This document shows, in pieces, positions 8,516 to 17,310 of a DNA stretch of 64,000 nt. Location: positions 271,677 through 335,676 of the forward strand of contig NZ_REFZ01000005.1 of assembly GCF_003841465.1 (NCBI RefSeq). The letters run 5' to 3'. Each line of letters opens with the position of its first letter. The first letter of the stretch is position 1. The position numbers and the translations under genes were made by a program. The notes under the pieces were generated by a model that searched no databases, had not been told where the DNA came from, and saw only the letters and a list, made by a program, of their open reading frames with translations. The DNA is from Natrarchaeobius oligotrophus (GTDB lineage: Archaea > Halobacteriota > Halobacteria > Halobacteriales > Natrialbaceae).

Positions 8516-9049
8516 TTATCGTTCCCTTCGCGATCGACCGGTCGGCAGCCACCGCGGAACCCGCTCGCGATACCGCTCGTATGCGTCGCCGTGTTTCTCG
8601 GCCAGGTGCGGCTCTTCGTACCGGATCACCCGGTTGTGAAAGCCGAGCCAGCAGCCGACCGCCCACCAGAGGACGGATACGGACCGCCGGCGGAGCGCCT
8701 GGCCGAGGACGACCAGGACCACGCTCACGTACATCGGATTTCGCGTGTACGAGTACGCTCCGGTTGTCACGAGCGCTCCGGGTTCGTCGGTCGGCGACGG
8801 CGTTCCGTCGCCCTCCACTCCGAACCGCTCTGCGGTGTGTGCGTACAGGAGCGCCCCCAGCGCGATCGACAGCGTCCCGACCGCGTTCGCCGCGTAGGAA
8901 TCGACCGGAAGCCGCGGATGGGGCCGCCACCGAGCCAGCAGTTGCGGAACGGCCACGGCGACCGTCCCGGGGATCAGGATCGTAAACAGCACCGTTTTCG
9001 AACGGACGCGAAGGGAGGTCACGAGCCCCCGTACGGCTCGCTCGCGCAT
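8516..9049 (-). CDS. Isoprenylcysteine methyltransferase (ICMT/PEMT)-like membrane protein
   Basis: 177 residues with four to five hydrophobic stretches (TVLFTILIPGTVAVAVPQLLA; AVGTLSIALGALLYA; VSVVLVVLGQAL; VLWWAVGCWLGF). The family signature is GALVTTGAYSYTRNPMYVSVVL followed by RYEEPHLAEKHGDAYERYRERVPRW. These motifs bind S-adenosylmethionine in the ICMT/phospholipid methyltransferase group; haloarchaeal members have no assigned substrate. ATG 9049 was chosen over an ORF extension to 9076 because MRERAVRG leads directly into the first membrane helix. It is convergent with the FrhB-like gene. Confidence 0.75.
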   Translation of the reverse strand: MRERAVRGLVTSLRVRSKTVLFTILIPGTVAVAVPQLLARWRPHPRLPVDSYAANAVGTLSIALGALLYAHTAERFGVEGDGTPSPTDEPGALVTTGAYSYTRNPMYVSVVLVVLGQALRRRSVSVLWWAVGCWLGFHNRVIRYEEPHLAEKHGDAYERYRERVPRWLPTGRSRRER

Positions 9050-9670
9050 CAAACTACGGACGCGATGGTCACGCACGACGCTGGATCACCGCCGCTCGAG
9101 CGTTTCCGTGCCCGCAACGAGACGTCTCCGTCCGCCCTCTCCCTCCAGCTCACGGCCCGTATCTTTCGTCGCGCGTTCGCGCTTCGGGCCGGCAGCCTCC
9201 GACTCGATCGAGACGGTCGTTCGAGTCCCGATCGCTTCGCCCCGGCCGCCGGCGTCCGATGGCCGCGCGAGACCGGAGACGAACGGCGTTCCGTCACGAG
9301 CCGCCGGAGCCGTTCGTTCGAAACTCGAGCCGCAAATAATTCGAATATAGAAGTAACTTCGACTCTCGAAGTAATAGTAGAGAGGAGCTCACTCGATACC
9401 CGGCCCGGTTTCGCTGATGCGACTCCTGGGGTGTCGAACGAAGCCGCCCCGGCCGAGCGCGAACGGCGGACGCTCGGTCCGTTCGTTCGGGCCCGGAACG
9501 CGCGGCCGTCGATCCGGCGATCTCTTCGACAGTGCTGGCGACGCGAGGCCGACGGCGGGATCGAGTCGTCGATTTCGCGAACGCGCTGCGTGCTGTTCGA
9601 AACTGGATCTAGCTCAAACGGACGTTTCACCCAGTGGAACGAATTTATCGTTCCACCTCGATTACCGAAC
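9050..9670. other. Long intergenic region with an AT-rich island
   Basis: 621 bases without a convincing gene. A minus-strand reading frame at 9049-9630 is rich in Arg and Ser and looks like shadow coding. An AT-rich island at 9336-9380 contains GAAGTAA twice, at 9350-9356 and 9368-9374 (18 bp apart), and may be a promoter or binding site for a gene in either direction. The region ends with the perfect dyad at 9634-9656. Confidence 0.5.
9634..9656. promoter_or_regulatory. Perfect dyad in front of the lipoprotein gene
   Basis: Arms GTGGAACGA and TCGTTCCAC are exact reverse complements around the AT-only loop ATTTA. The dyad ends 14 bases before the GTG start at 9671 and overlaps the spot where a basal promoter would sit. 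It is a candidate operator. Confidence 0.5.
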
Positions 9671-10453
9671 GTGAAACGACGGACCCTCCTCGGAAGCGTT
9701 TCGGTGTCGGTGGCCCCGTTCGCCGGCTGCTTGAGCGCTATCGGGACCGAAAACGGGGAGTCGGACGACGGAGACGACGATTCGGCCGACGAACCCGCCG
9801 GTGACGACGATTCGGCCGACGAACCCGACGGAGAATCGACCGCCGACGTGGATTACGAGCGGTGCGAAAACCGCATCGTCAGCGTCTCGAACGTGCCCGA
9901 ACCCGCGGCGGACGAGGCGACGACGGCCGTCGACGACGGCGAGTACGAGACCGACGGCGAACTCCTCCTCCCGGAGGTGATCGCCGTAGACGATGCGTAC
10001 CTCAGCCGCGACGACGAGTACTATCGGGCCGAGATCGCGGAGAACGCCGACGCGACGATCCTCCGGCTTACGGAGGCGGTTCCCGTCTTCGCGGAGCCCG
10101 TGACGCTGGAAAACGTGACCGACGAGACGGTCTCGGTAACCCTCACCGTTACGCGCGAGGAGTCGGACGAGGTCGTCCTCGAGGAGGCGGACGACCTCGA
10201 ACCGGCCGATCGCATCGTGCTCAACGAGGACGTCGAGTTCCACTACGGAACCTACCGGATGGAGGTCGACGGCGACGACCTCTCGGAGGACGGGACGTGG
10301 GATCTCACGTGGGAGCTGGACCAGCGGTTCGAATCCGGATACGAGTATCCGATCGAACTCGACGACCACGGCGTCTTCGAAGATCCCGTCGACAGGGACA
10401 GTACGCACGGCCCCTGCTCGTGGACCGACGACGGCGAGGTTAGAACGGGGTAG
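9671..10453 (+). CDS. Haloarchaeal Tat-type lipoprotein, function unknown
   Basis: 260 residues from GTG 9671. The N terminus KRRTLLGSVSVSVAPFAGC has a twin-arginine motif and a lipobox cysteine at residue 21, so it is probably exported folded and lipid-anchored. Residues 30-60 are an acidic Asp-rich spacer containing a repeated DDDSADEP element. The rest is a single beta-rich domain (VTLENVTDETVSVTLTVTREE; VLNEDVEFHYGTYRMEVDGDDL) with no catalytic motif I recognise. The strand pattern suggests an immunoglobulin-like fold. No operon partner. Confidence 0.7.
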   Translation: MKRRTLLGSVSVSVAPFAGCLSAIGTENGESDDGDDDSADEPAGDDDSADEPDGESTADVDYERCENRIVSVSNVPEPAADEATTAVDDGEYETDGELLLPEVIAVDDAYLSRDDEYYRAEIAENADATILRLTEAVPVFAEPVTLENVTDETVSVTLTVTREESDEVVLEEADDLEPADRIVLNEDVEFHYGTYRMEVDGDDLSEDGTWDLTWELDQRFESGYEYPIELDDHGVFEDPVDRDSTHGPCSWTDDGEVRTG

Positions 10454-10504
10454 ATCACCGTCCGCCGGGGACACCGTCCCGAACGCACACCGGAGCGAGC
10501 CGAC

Positions 10505-12511
10505 CTAGTTCGCGTCGACGGCCTCGACGCCGCGGAACGCGAACGCGGTACCGTCGTCGTCTTCCGCCACGCCGACGTCCCAGCCGTGGGCGTCCGCGAT
10601 CCGCTCGAGGAGGCCGAGCTGGACGTCCGTCGGATCGTCGTCGAACCGGCCCGAGTCCGGATCCGTGTCCCGGCTCGCTCCGTCGCTTCCCGACGGCCTG
10701 TCGCCGGCCACGTAGAATCCGTCGTCGGTCGTGCCGACGGTGACGGTGATCGACTCGTCGGCCGGCTCGTCCTCGCGTTCGACCTCGATCACCGCCTGCA
10801 GGGCGTACTCGAACAGCTCCCGGAGTCCGTCGCGGTTCGCCTCGATGATCACGTCGCCCTCGGTGGCGAGCGTCGCGTCGCGGGTGTCGACGTCGATCCA
10901 GGCCAGTTGCGCGACCTCCTGGACGGTGACCGGCTCGGTGGCGTCGCCGTCACCGCTTGCGACCTCGTTCAGCGTCTCGAGGTGAGCCGACAGCCGATCG
11001 TGCGCCGCTTCGACGGTCTCGAAGTGCTCGCGGTCGCCGGTCTTCTCCGCGAGTTCGAGGTAGCCGTCGGCGGCGTTCAGCGAGGGCCGCCCCTCCTCGT
11101 CGATCAGCTCGACGATCGTCTCGAGACGGCTCGCGGCGGCCGCGAGCGTCCGCTTTCGTCGCCGCGACTCGGTGACGTCGTCGTAGACGACGAGTCCGTC
11201 CGCGGAGGTGGGCGCTTCCTGGCCGCTCGCTCCTGTCTCGAGCGGGACGACGGTGATCACGAACTCCCGGACGCCCTCGACGGTGTCGCGACGACACGAC
11301 AGCTGACGCTGCTCGCCGGCCCGAACCGCGTCGACGAGCGTCGCGGCCGCCTCCGCCAGACCGTTCGGGACGGCGTACTCCGCGAGCGGGGTTCCCGCGA
11401 CCGCCTCGGCCTCGTCGCCGAAGACCACCTCGAGGGGCTCGTTGACGTCGGCGACGACTGGCCGCCCGTCGACGAGTTCGTACCGGATCGTCGGCTCCGA
11501 GACGTTCGCGAGCAGCGAGACGAGCGCGTTTCGCTCCTCGACGATCCTCTCTCGCTCGTCGGTCAGGCGATCGTACTCCTCGGTCAGCCGCTGGCGGTCG
11601 CGGCGCAACCGGTCTCGCTCGTTGTCGATTCCCGTCTCGATCCAGTTGCGCTCGAGGATCGCCGCCGCCGTCCCACAGAGCCCCTCGAGCAGTTCGAGAT
11701 CCGTCGCGTCGAAGGCGTCCGGTAACTCCGACGCCACGTAGAGGACGCCGACGTCGCCGACCGGAACGCTACACAGCGATCGGACGTGTTCGAACGGCGG
11801 CGCGACCGCCTCGAGCGGTTCGAGGTCGGCGATGCGAATCGGCTGGCGCGCTCGAAACGAGACGCTGAGCGGATCCTCGAGGGGGATCGGTCCCAGCTGA
11901 TCGTCGGGAACCGCAGCCGCGGTCGCCCGCGGGACCAGCGTCCCGAAGTTGATCGTCGCGACCCAGCAGTACTCGAACTCGAGGATGTCGACCACGCCGC
12001 CCACGAGCCGATCGAACAGTCGGTCGCGATCGCGACAGGTCGCGACGTCGGTGGCGACTTCGAGTACGGCCGCGTCCGTCCGAGCGCGAGCGCCACCATC
12101 CGGAGACTCGTCCGTCGACCGATCGGCTCCGCGTTCGCACAGCCAGACGATCTCGTCGAGGAGGTGAACCGCGGCGTCGTCGGCGTCTCGGCGGACGAAG
12201 CCGTCGAACACCTCGCTCGAGGGGACCGCCGGCGATCCCTCCGAAAACAGCACGAGCGGCGTCGACCCCGAGGCGTCGACGGCCTCGAGCAGGTGCGAGT
12301 CGCTGTCGTCGGCGAGCGGCTCCGCGAAGACGACGCAGTCCGCGTCGGCCGCCGCGTCCCGTATCTCCTCGACCGACGCCGCGGGGTGGACCGCCCGATC
12401 GGGGCCGTCGCTGATGGCCTCGAGCGCGTCCGCCCCGTCGCCCGCGCGCTCCTCCGTCGCGGCTACGTAGAGAATCTGGAGGGGGTGCGACTTCGGTGTC
12501 GAATGTGCCAT
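10505..12511 (-). CDS. GAF/PAS signalling protein with degenerate histidine-kinase region
   Basis: 668 residues from ATG 12511 (MAHSTPKSHPLQILYVAA). Order: receiver-like domain (about 10-125), GAF domain (about 150-290, with EFEYCWVATINFG and LCSVPVGDVGVLYVAS), coiled coil (about 290-335), PAS-like domain (about 335-455), then a kinase-like region. The receiver lacks a clear phospho-Asp (DCVVFAEP at the expected strand end). The dimerisation helix reads LETIVELIDEEGRPSLNAADGYLEL, where the usual H-box His is missing, and the N-box is eroded to EYALQAVIEVE. It probably senses a small signal but cannot autophosphorylate by the normal route. Transcribed divergently from alaS. Confidence 0.8.
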   Translation of the reverse strand: MAHSTPKSHPLQILYVAATEERAGDGADALEAISDGPDRAVHPAASVEEIRDAAADADCVVFAEPLADDSDSHLLEAVDASGSTPLVLFSEGSPAVPSSEVFDGFVRRDADDAAVHLLDEIVWLCERGADRSTDESPDGGARARTDAAVLEVATDVATCRDRDRLFDRLVGGVVDILEFEYCWVATINFGTLVPRATAAAVPDDQLGPIPLEDPLSVSFRARQPIRIADLEPLEAVAPPFEHVRSLCSVPVGDVGVLYVASELPDAFDATDLELLEGLCGTAAAILERNWIETGIDNERDRLRRDRQRLTEEYDRLTDERERIVEERNALVSLLANVSEPTIRYELVDGRPVVADVNEPLEVVFGDEAEAVAGTPLAEYAVPNGLAEAAATLVDAVRAGEQRQLSCRRDTVEGVREFVITVVPLETGASGQEAPTSADGLVVYDDVTESRRRKRTLAAAASRLETIVELIDEEGRPSLNAADGYLELAEKTGDREHFETVEAAHDRLSAHLETLNEVASGDGDATEPVTVQEVAQLAWIDVDTRDATLATEGDVIIEANRDGLRELFEYALQAVIEVEREDEPADESITVTVGTTDDGFYVAGDRPSGSDGASRDTDPDSGRFDDDPTDVQLGLLERIADAHGWDVGVAEDDDGTAFAFRGVEAVDAN

Positions 12512-12754
12512 CGATGTCATCGAATCCACTTGTTCGCTATACGTAGTGTCCGTCTGACCACGATAAAATTCTGCTGGGCGTTTCGATCGGTGAGCCGTCG
12601 TCCTTGCCGGTATATTTCGACAGACATCGAATCATAGGGCGACGATTGACGATTCGCCGACCGAACGACCCACGACGAACGACCCACGACGGACGTCGAC
12701 GCCCGACGCACGGTTCGTTTCGGTCGATCCTCAGCGGATGAACGTTGCGGAACT

Positions 12755-12760
12755 GTTTTA
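12755..12760 (+). promoter_or_regulatory. TATA-like element of alaS
   Basis: GTTTTA lies 27 bases before the ATG at 12787, the spacing expected of a leaderless haloarchaeal transcript. Just upstream, at about 12665-12695, a 14-base motif GAACGACCCACGAC is repeated twice in tandem. Confidence 0.4.
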
Positions 12761-12786
12761 GGCGCTCGCTGGCCAACACACCTATA

Positions 12787-15561
12787 ATGAGCGAACTGGC
12801 GGACGAGTACCGCCTCGAGTACTTCGAGGAGGAAGGGTTCGTGCGAACGGAGTGCTCCGAGTGCGGAGCGCACTTCTGGACGCGCGACGAGAGCCGGGAG
12901 ACCTGTGGCGAACCGCCGTGTGCGGAGTACGATTTCATCGACAACCCCGGCTTCGAAGCGGAGTACAGTCTCGAGGAGATGCGCGAGGCGTTTCTCTCCT
13001 TTTTCGAAGAGCGCGATCACGAACGAATCGATCCCTATCCCGTCGCCGCCAATCGCTGGCGCGACGACGTCCTGTTGACCCAGGCGTCGATCTACGACTT
13101 CCAGCCGCTGGTCACCTCCGGCGAGACGCCGCCGCCGGCGAATCCGTTGACGGTCTCCCAGCCGTGCATTCGGATGCAGGACATCGACAACGTCGGCAAG
13201 ACGGGTCGTCACACGATGGCGTTCGAGATGATGGCCCACCACGCGTTCAACGCGCGCGAAGCGGCCGGTAATCGGTACGCCTACCAGGGCGAGGTGTACT
13301 GGAAGGATCGGACCGTCGAACTCTGTGACGAGCTGCTCGATTCGCTCGGTGCCGACGTCACCGACGTCACCTACATCGAGGATCCGTGGGTCGGCGGCGG
13401 GAACGCCGGTCCCGCGATCGAGGTCATCTACCGTGGACTCGAGCTGGCGACGCTCGTCTTCATGTGCATGGAGCAGGATCCGGACGGCGAGTACGAGCTC
13501 AAAGACGGCAACCGTTACTCCTACATGGACACGTACATCGTCGACACCGGCTACGGCCTCGAACGCTGGACCTGGATGAGCCAGGGAACGCCGACCGTCT
13601 ACGAGGCGATCTACCCGGAGATGATCTCCTTTTTGAAGGAAAACGCCGGCATCTCCCACACCGACGAGGAGGCCGCCCTCGTCAACCGCGCCGCCCACCT
13701 CTCCGGCCAGCTCGACATCGACGACGTCGACGACGTCGAGGCCGCCCGCGACGACCTCGCCGCACAGCTCGACGTCTCGACCGACGAGCTTCGAACGCTG
13801 CTCGAACCGCTCGAGGACATCTACGCGATCGCGGATCACTGCCGGACGCTCGCGTACATGCTCGGGGACGGCATCGTCCCCTCGAACGTCGGCACCGGCT
13901 ACCTCGCCCGAATGGTGCTCCGGCGAACCAAGCGCCTCTGTGACACCGTCGGCGTCGACGCGCCGCTCGACGAACTCGTCGACATGCAGGCCGACCGACT
14001 CGGCTACGAAAACCGCGACACGATCCGCGATATCGTCCGCACCGAGGTCGAGAAGTACCGCGAGACGCTCGAGCGCGGCGGTCGTCGGGTCGAGTCGCTC
14101 TCCGAGGAGTACGCGGCCAAAGGCGAGCCGATCCCGACCGACGAACTGATCGAACTCTACGACTCCCACGGCATCCAGCCCGACATGGTCGCCGAGATCG
14201 CAGACGACGTCGGCGCGGACGTCGACGTCCCCGACGACTTCTACAGCCTCGTCGCACAGCGCCACGACAGCTCCGGGGCGCTCGAGTCGACGACCGAGGA
14301 GGAGGACGAACGGTTCGAGGACCTTCCGAAGACGGAGAAGCTCTACTACGACGACCAGCAGCGAACCCAGTTCGAGGCCGTCGTCCTCGACGTCTTCGAG
14401 CGCGATGAGGGCTACGACGTCGTCCTCGACCAGACGATGTTCTACCCCGAAGGCGGCGGCCAGCCCGCCGACACGGGGACGCTCTCGACCGACGACGTCA
14501 CCGTCGACGTCACCGACGTCCAGATCGAAGACGGCGTCGTCCTCCACCGAACCGACGACACCCCCGGCAAGGGCGAATTCGTCAACGGGCAGGTCGACAC
14601 CGGACGGCGTCGCCAGCTCATGCGCCACCACACCGCCACGCACGTCGTCATCCACTCGGCGCGCGAGGTCCTCGGCGAGCACGTCCGCCAGGCCGGCGCA
14701 CAGAAAGGCGTCGACTCTTCGCGCATCGACCTGCGCCACTACGACCGGATCGACCGCGACGACGTCAAGGAGATCGAACGCATCGCCAACGAACTCGTGA
14801 TGGACAACACGGCCGTCACCCAGGAGTGGCCGGATCGCCACGAGGCCGAGGCCGAACACGGCTTCGACCTCTACCAGGGCGGCATCCCGCCGGGCGAGCA
14901 GATCCGCCTCATCCACGTCGCGGAGGACGTCCAGGCCTGCGGGGGGACCCACGTCGCCCGCACCGGCGACATCGGCGCGATCAAGATTCGCTCGACCGAA
15001 CGCGTCCAGGACGGCGTCGAGCGCATCACGTTCGCGGCCGGCGAGGCCGCCCTCGAGGCGACCCAGGCGACGGAAGATGCCCTCTACGAGGCGGCCGAGG
15101 TGCTCGACGTCTCGCCCGCGGACGTCCCCGAGACCGCGGCGCGGTTTTTCGAGGAGTGGAAAGACCGCGGCAAGCAGATCGAGGAGCTGACAGAACAGCT
15201 CGCCGAGGCTCGCGCGGGCGGCGGCGACGGCGCGGACGAGGTCGACGTCGGCGAGACGACCGCGGTCGTCGACCGGATCGACACCGACGTGGACGAACTC
15301 CGGGCGACCGCGAACGCCATCGCAGAGGAAGGGACGATCGCCGTCCTCGGCAGCGGGGAAGACAGCGCGCAGTTCGTGGTCGCGGTTCCCGACGGCGTCG
15401 GCGTCAACGCCGGCGAGGTCGTCGGCGAACTCGCCGCGAAGGTCGGCGGCGGCGGCGGCGGTCCGCCCGACTTCGCACAGGGCGGCGGCCCCGACGTCGA
15501 CGCCTTAGACGAGGCGCTCGAGGACGCGCCCGACGTGTTGCGTCAGATCCAGGACGCCTGA
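12787..15561 (+). CDS. alaS: Alanyl-tRNA synthetase
   Basis: 924 residues, the usual length of the archaeal enzyme, starting at ATG 12787 ([18 protein letters not shown]). It charges tRNA-Ala and edits Ser/Gly mischarging. The N terminus has the archaeal Cys cluster (CSECGAHFW and CGEPPC). The class II catalytic core follows ([24 protein letters not shown]). The editing domain has [12 protein letters not shown] and [13 protein letters not shown], which supply the zinc-binding His/Cys set. The C-terminal oligomerisation domain includes a Gly-rich stretch ([16 protein letters not shown]). All key motifs are present. Confidence 0.97.
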   Translation: MSELADEYRLEYFEEEGFVRTECSECGAHFWTRDESRETCGEPPCAEYDFIDNPGFEAEYSLEEMREAFLSFFEERDHERIDPYPVAANRWRDDVLLTQASIYDFQPLVTSGETPPPANPLTVSQPCIRMQDIDNVGKTGRHTMAFEMMAHHAFNAREAAGNRYAYQGEVYWKDRTVELCDELLDSLGADVTDVTYIEDPWVGGGNAGPAIEVIYRGLELATLVFMCMEQDPDGEYELKDGNRYSYMDTYIVDTGYGLERWTWMSQGTPTVYEAIYPEMISFLKENAGISHTDEEAALVNRAAHLSGQLDIDDVDDVEAARDDLAAQLDVSTDELRTLLEPLEDIYAIADHCRTLAYMLGDGIVPSNVGTGYLARMVLRRTKRLCDTVGVDAPLDELVDMQADRLGYENRDTIRDIVRTEVEKYRETLERGGRRVESLSEEYAAKGEPIPTDELIELYDSHGIQPDMVAEIADDVGADVDVPDDFYSLVAQRHDSSGALESTTEEEDERFEDLPKTEKLYYDDQQRTQFEAVVLDVFERDEGYDVVLDQTMFYPEGGGQPADTGTLSTDDVTVDVTDVQIEDGVVLHRTDDTPGKGEFVNGQVDTGRRRQLMRHHTATHVVIHSAREVLGEHVRQAGAQKGVDSSRIDLRHYDRIDRDDVKEIERIANELVMDNTAVTQEWPDRHEAEAEHGFDLYQGGIPPGEQIRLIHVAEDVQACGGTHVARTGDIGAIKIRSTERVQDGVERITFAAGEAALEATQATEDALYEAAEVLDVSPADVPETAARFFEEWKDRGKQIEELTEQLAEARAGGGDGADEVDVGETTAVVDRIDTDVDELRATANAIAEEGTIAVLGSGEDSAQFVVAVPDGVGVNAGEVVGELAAKVGGGGGGPPDFAQGGGPDVDALDEALEDAPDVLRQIQDA

Positions 15562-15660
15562 TCCGGATCTCGGTACTCGATAGTAGTTTTTCACACACGG
15601 AAGCCTGGTGGTAGCGATTTCTCCGTCGGCTGACCCCACAGATTTTGAGGCTAGCTGTCG

Positions 15661-15668
15661 TTTTATAA
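15661..15668 (+). promoter_or_regulatory. TATA-like element upstream of hicBA
   Basis: TTTTATAA stands out in GC-rich sequence. It would place a transcript start near 15690, inside the first of the three 27-bp repeats and about 70 bases before hicB. Confidence 0.4.
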
Positions 15669-15675
15669 CGGGTGT

Positions 15676-15756
15676 TTGGGACGGAAAACCTTTCACTCGT
15701 CATTGGGACGGAAAACCTTTCACTCGTCATTGGGACGGAAAACCTTTCACTCGTCA
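15676..15756. repeat. Three perfect 27-bp tandem repeats before hicB
   Basis: Three identical, directly abutting units (15676-15702, 15703-15729, 15730-15756), each with core GGGACGGAAAACCTTTCACT. The unit length is nine codons; read in the hicB frame it encodes a repeating WDGKPFTRH. The array ends one base before the ATG at 15758. It is either a 5' leader/operator array or an in-frame N-terminal extension; leader is preferred because the HicB fold starts downstream. Confidence 0.85.
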
Positions 15757-15757
15757 G

Positions 15758-15994
15758 ATGGTGGTAGTAGACATGGGAGTTCAACCCCGGCGTGACAACA
15801 ACAGCGATACTATCACTGTTACCCGTAGTGGTGACTGGTACGTCGCTAAAGACGAAGCGACCGGGGTTGCGAGTCAAGGTGAGACGAAAATTGAAGCAAT
15901 CGAGAACCTTGCTGAAGCACTCGAGTTGCACACTCGCCCCGAACCAGAAGATTCTGACGGAGAAATCGAAGAATCCACGGCTCCGTGGTTCTAA
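15758..15994 (+). CDS. hicB: HicB-like antitoxin
   Basis: 78 residues from ATG 15758; ATG 15773 is an alternative. The HicB partial RNase-H-like fold is seen in TITVTRSGDWYVAKDEATGVASQGETKIEAIENLAEALELH, the three strands plus helix of this family. The short acidic tail ends in APWF. No separate DNA-binding domain is visible. It is followed 67 bases later by hicA on the same strand. The last codons contain a perfect CCACGG/CCGTGG stem. HicB would neutralise HicA and probably autoregulate the pair through upstream sites, possibly the 27-bp repeats. Confidence 0.8.
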   Translation: MVVVDMGVQPRRDNNSDTITVTRSGDWYVAKDEATGVASQGETKIEAIENLAEALELHTRPEPEDSDGEIEESTAPWF

Positions 15995-16061
15995 GCACGA
16001 GTTTCACTTTCGGTCCCGTGCGGGAACCCTTATTCACTTCCGCGAGAAATAGTGAAATATC

Positions 16062-16307
16062 GTGACACGAGGGACGTACTCCGGCCACGACATCATCAAA
16101 GCTCTCGGGAACTGGGGCTTCCACAAGGTCGATCAGACCGGGAGTCACGTGAAGCTGAAATACGTCCATCCGGACACAGGCAAGACGAGATACGTCACTG
16201 TTCCGCTGCACGATGAACTCGCTCCTGGTACGCTTCGATCAATCGCAGATCAGGCCGGTGCTGAGGATTCCCAGGCGTTCCTCGACGAGATGGACAAAAT
16301 GGTCTGA
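16062..16307 (+). CDS. hicA: HicA-like mRNA interferase toxin
   Basis: 81 residues from GTG 16062. It matches the HicA double-stranded-RNA-binding fold: GHDIIKALGNWGFHKVDQTGSHVKLKY, with the catalytic His in GSH, then RYVTVPLHDELAPGTLRSIADQAG. The family cleaves mRNA unless bound by HicB. The residues needed for activity are present, so the toxin looks intact. The antitoxin-first order (hicB then hicA) is the less common one in bacteria. Immediately downstream is a solo transposon-like end. Confidence 0.88.
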   Translation: MTRGTYSGHDIIKALGNWGFHKVDQTGSHVKLKYVHPDTGKTRYVTVPLHDELAPGTLRSIADQAGAEDSQAFLDEMDKMV

Positions 16308-16314
16308 CCTAAAC

Positions 16315-16355
16315 CACGGCAGAGCCGTGAACGAGTAGGGTGGGGAGGAAGTCAC
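16315..16355. mobile_element. Solo IS200/IS605 (IS1341-type) end-like remnant
   Basis: A CACGGC/GCCGTG stem (16315-16329), then GTGAACGAGTAGGG and GGGGAGGAAGTCAC ending at 16355. The terminal block differs by one base from GGGGAGGATGTCAC, which closes the TnpB element at 40182-40195 (opposite strand). No transposase remains. It is likely the scar of a lost element or a palindrome-associated MITE next to hicBA. Confidence 0.5.
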
Positions 16356-16422
16356 TGCCAGAGTCCGACCGCTACCGCGTAGAACCGAAACCGTCGCCTT
16401 CCTCCGGGTACTTCCAGTCGGT

Positions 16423-17223
16423 ATGCCCACCGCCACGAACGGCGACGTCTCGCTGTACTACGAGCGCGACGGCGATCCCGACGCGGAGTCGATCGTCTTC
16501 GTCCCCGAGGCCGGCCTCGGAGGTTGGCTCTGGGGCTGGCAACACGCCGGACTCGCCGGCCCGTTCGAGACCGTCGTCTGGGACCTCCGGGGAACCGGCC
16601 GCTCCGACGCGCCGCCCGGTCCGTACGCTCTCGAGGACCTCGTCGCCGACCTCGAGGCGGTGCTTTCGGACTGCGAGATCCGAAACGCCCACCTGGTCGG
16701 CTGCGGCCTCGGCGGCGCGGTCGCGCTCGGTGTTGCCCGCGCGACGAACCGGGTCGAGACGCTGACGCTGCTCGCCACCGCGGCCCGCGGGGACGAGTAC
16801 GACCTCGAGTCGCTGTTCGCCCCGCCGGACGACCGCGAGGCGCTTCGTCGGTCGCTCGAGACGGCGCTCTCGGGCGACTTTCGCGAGGCACAGCCCGACG
16901 TCGTCTCGGGGATCGTCGACTGGCGCGCCGACGGCGACGCCGACCGCAACGGGTGGGAGGCCCAGGTCGCCGCGCTCGAGGACTTCGACGCGACCGACTG
17001 GCTGCTCGAGGTGACACGGCCGACGCTGGTCTTTCACGGAACCGACGACGAACTCGTTCCGCCCGCGGCGGGCCGCGATCTCGCCGACGGCCTCCCCCGC
17101 GGCGAGTTCGTCCCGCTCGAGGGCGCGGGACACCTCGCGCTCGTCGAACGATCGCGGACGGTCAACGATCGGATCGCGGGGCTGTTCGAGGAGCGGACGG
17201 ACGGCAACCGCACTGGCCGTTGA
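16423..17223 (+). CDS. Alpha/beta-fold hydrolase with Cys in the nucleophile position
   Basis: 266 residues. The classic fold is visible: SIVFVPEAGLGGWLW (oxyanion loop), VVWDLRGTGRSDAPPG, and the nucleophile elbow HLVGCGLGGAVALG at about residue 90. The elbow carries Cys where Ser is normal. The acid (HGTDDELVPP, about 205) and the His (EGAGHLALVE, about 235) are retained. Cys nucleophiles occur in dienelactone-hydrolase relatives, so it may still be active, but the substrate is unknown. It may be co-transcribed with the adenylation-domain gene about 90 bases downstream. Confidence 0.8.
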   Translation: MPTATNGDVSLYYERDGDPDAESIVFVPEAGLGGWLWGWQHAGLAGPFETVVWDLRGTGRSDAPPGPYALEDLVADLEAVLSDCEIRNAHLVGCGLGGAVALGVARATNRVETLTLLATAARGDEYDLESLFAPPDDREALRRSLETALSGDFREAQPDVVSGIVDWRADGDADRNGWEAQVAALEDFDATDWLLEVTRPTLVFHGTDDELVPPAAGRDLADGLPRGEFVPLEGAGHLALVERSRTVNDRIAGLFEERTDGNRTGR

Positions 17224-17310
17224 ACGGGTTACTCACCGTTCGCCCTCGAGGGGCCGCCGCTTGCGAGTGTCCGCTCGCCTACTACGGGGGTGTGCGCCGT
17301 ACGGTCCGTC

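Noticed and set aside
9049..9630. Possible 193-residue minus-strand protein upstream of the ICMT-like gene
   Set aside because: Arg/Ser-rich, no motif, overlaps the AT-rich regulatory-looking patch.
10586..11725. A 379-residue plus-strand frame opposite the GAF/PAS protein
   Set aside because: Shadow composition and no start signals; the minus-strand protein has a recognisable GAF domain.
12665..12695. Two tandem GAACGACCCACGAC motifs before alaS as an operator
   Set aside because: Only two copies in low-complexity DNA 95-120 bases before the start; no symmetry, so I give it no separate call.
12517..14952. An 811-residue open frame antisense to alaS
   Set aside because: It is a Val/Asp-rich shadow of a conserved gene in GC-rich DNA. 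alaS has every family motif, and the antisense frame has none.
15676..15756. CRISPR-like array
   Set aside because: The repeats abut each other with no spacers, there are only three, and no cas genes are near.
16062..16307. Reading HicA as a free-standing dsRNA-binding protein unrelated to toxin-antitoxin
   Set aside because: The adjacent HicB fold and the GSH catalytic motif make the HicBA assignment much more likely.
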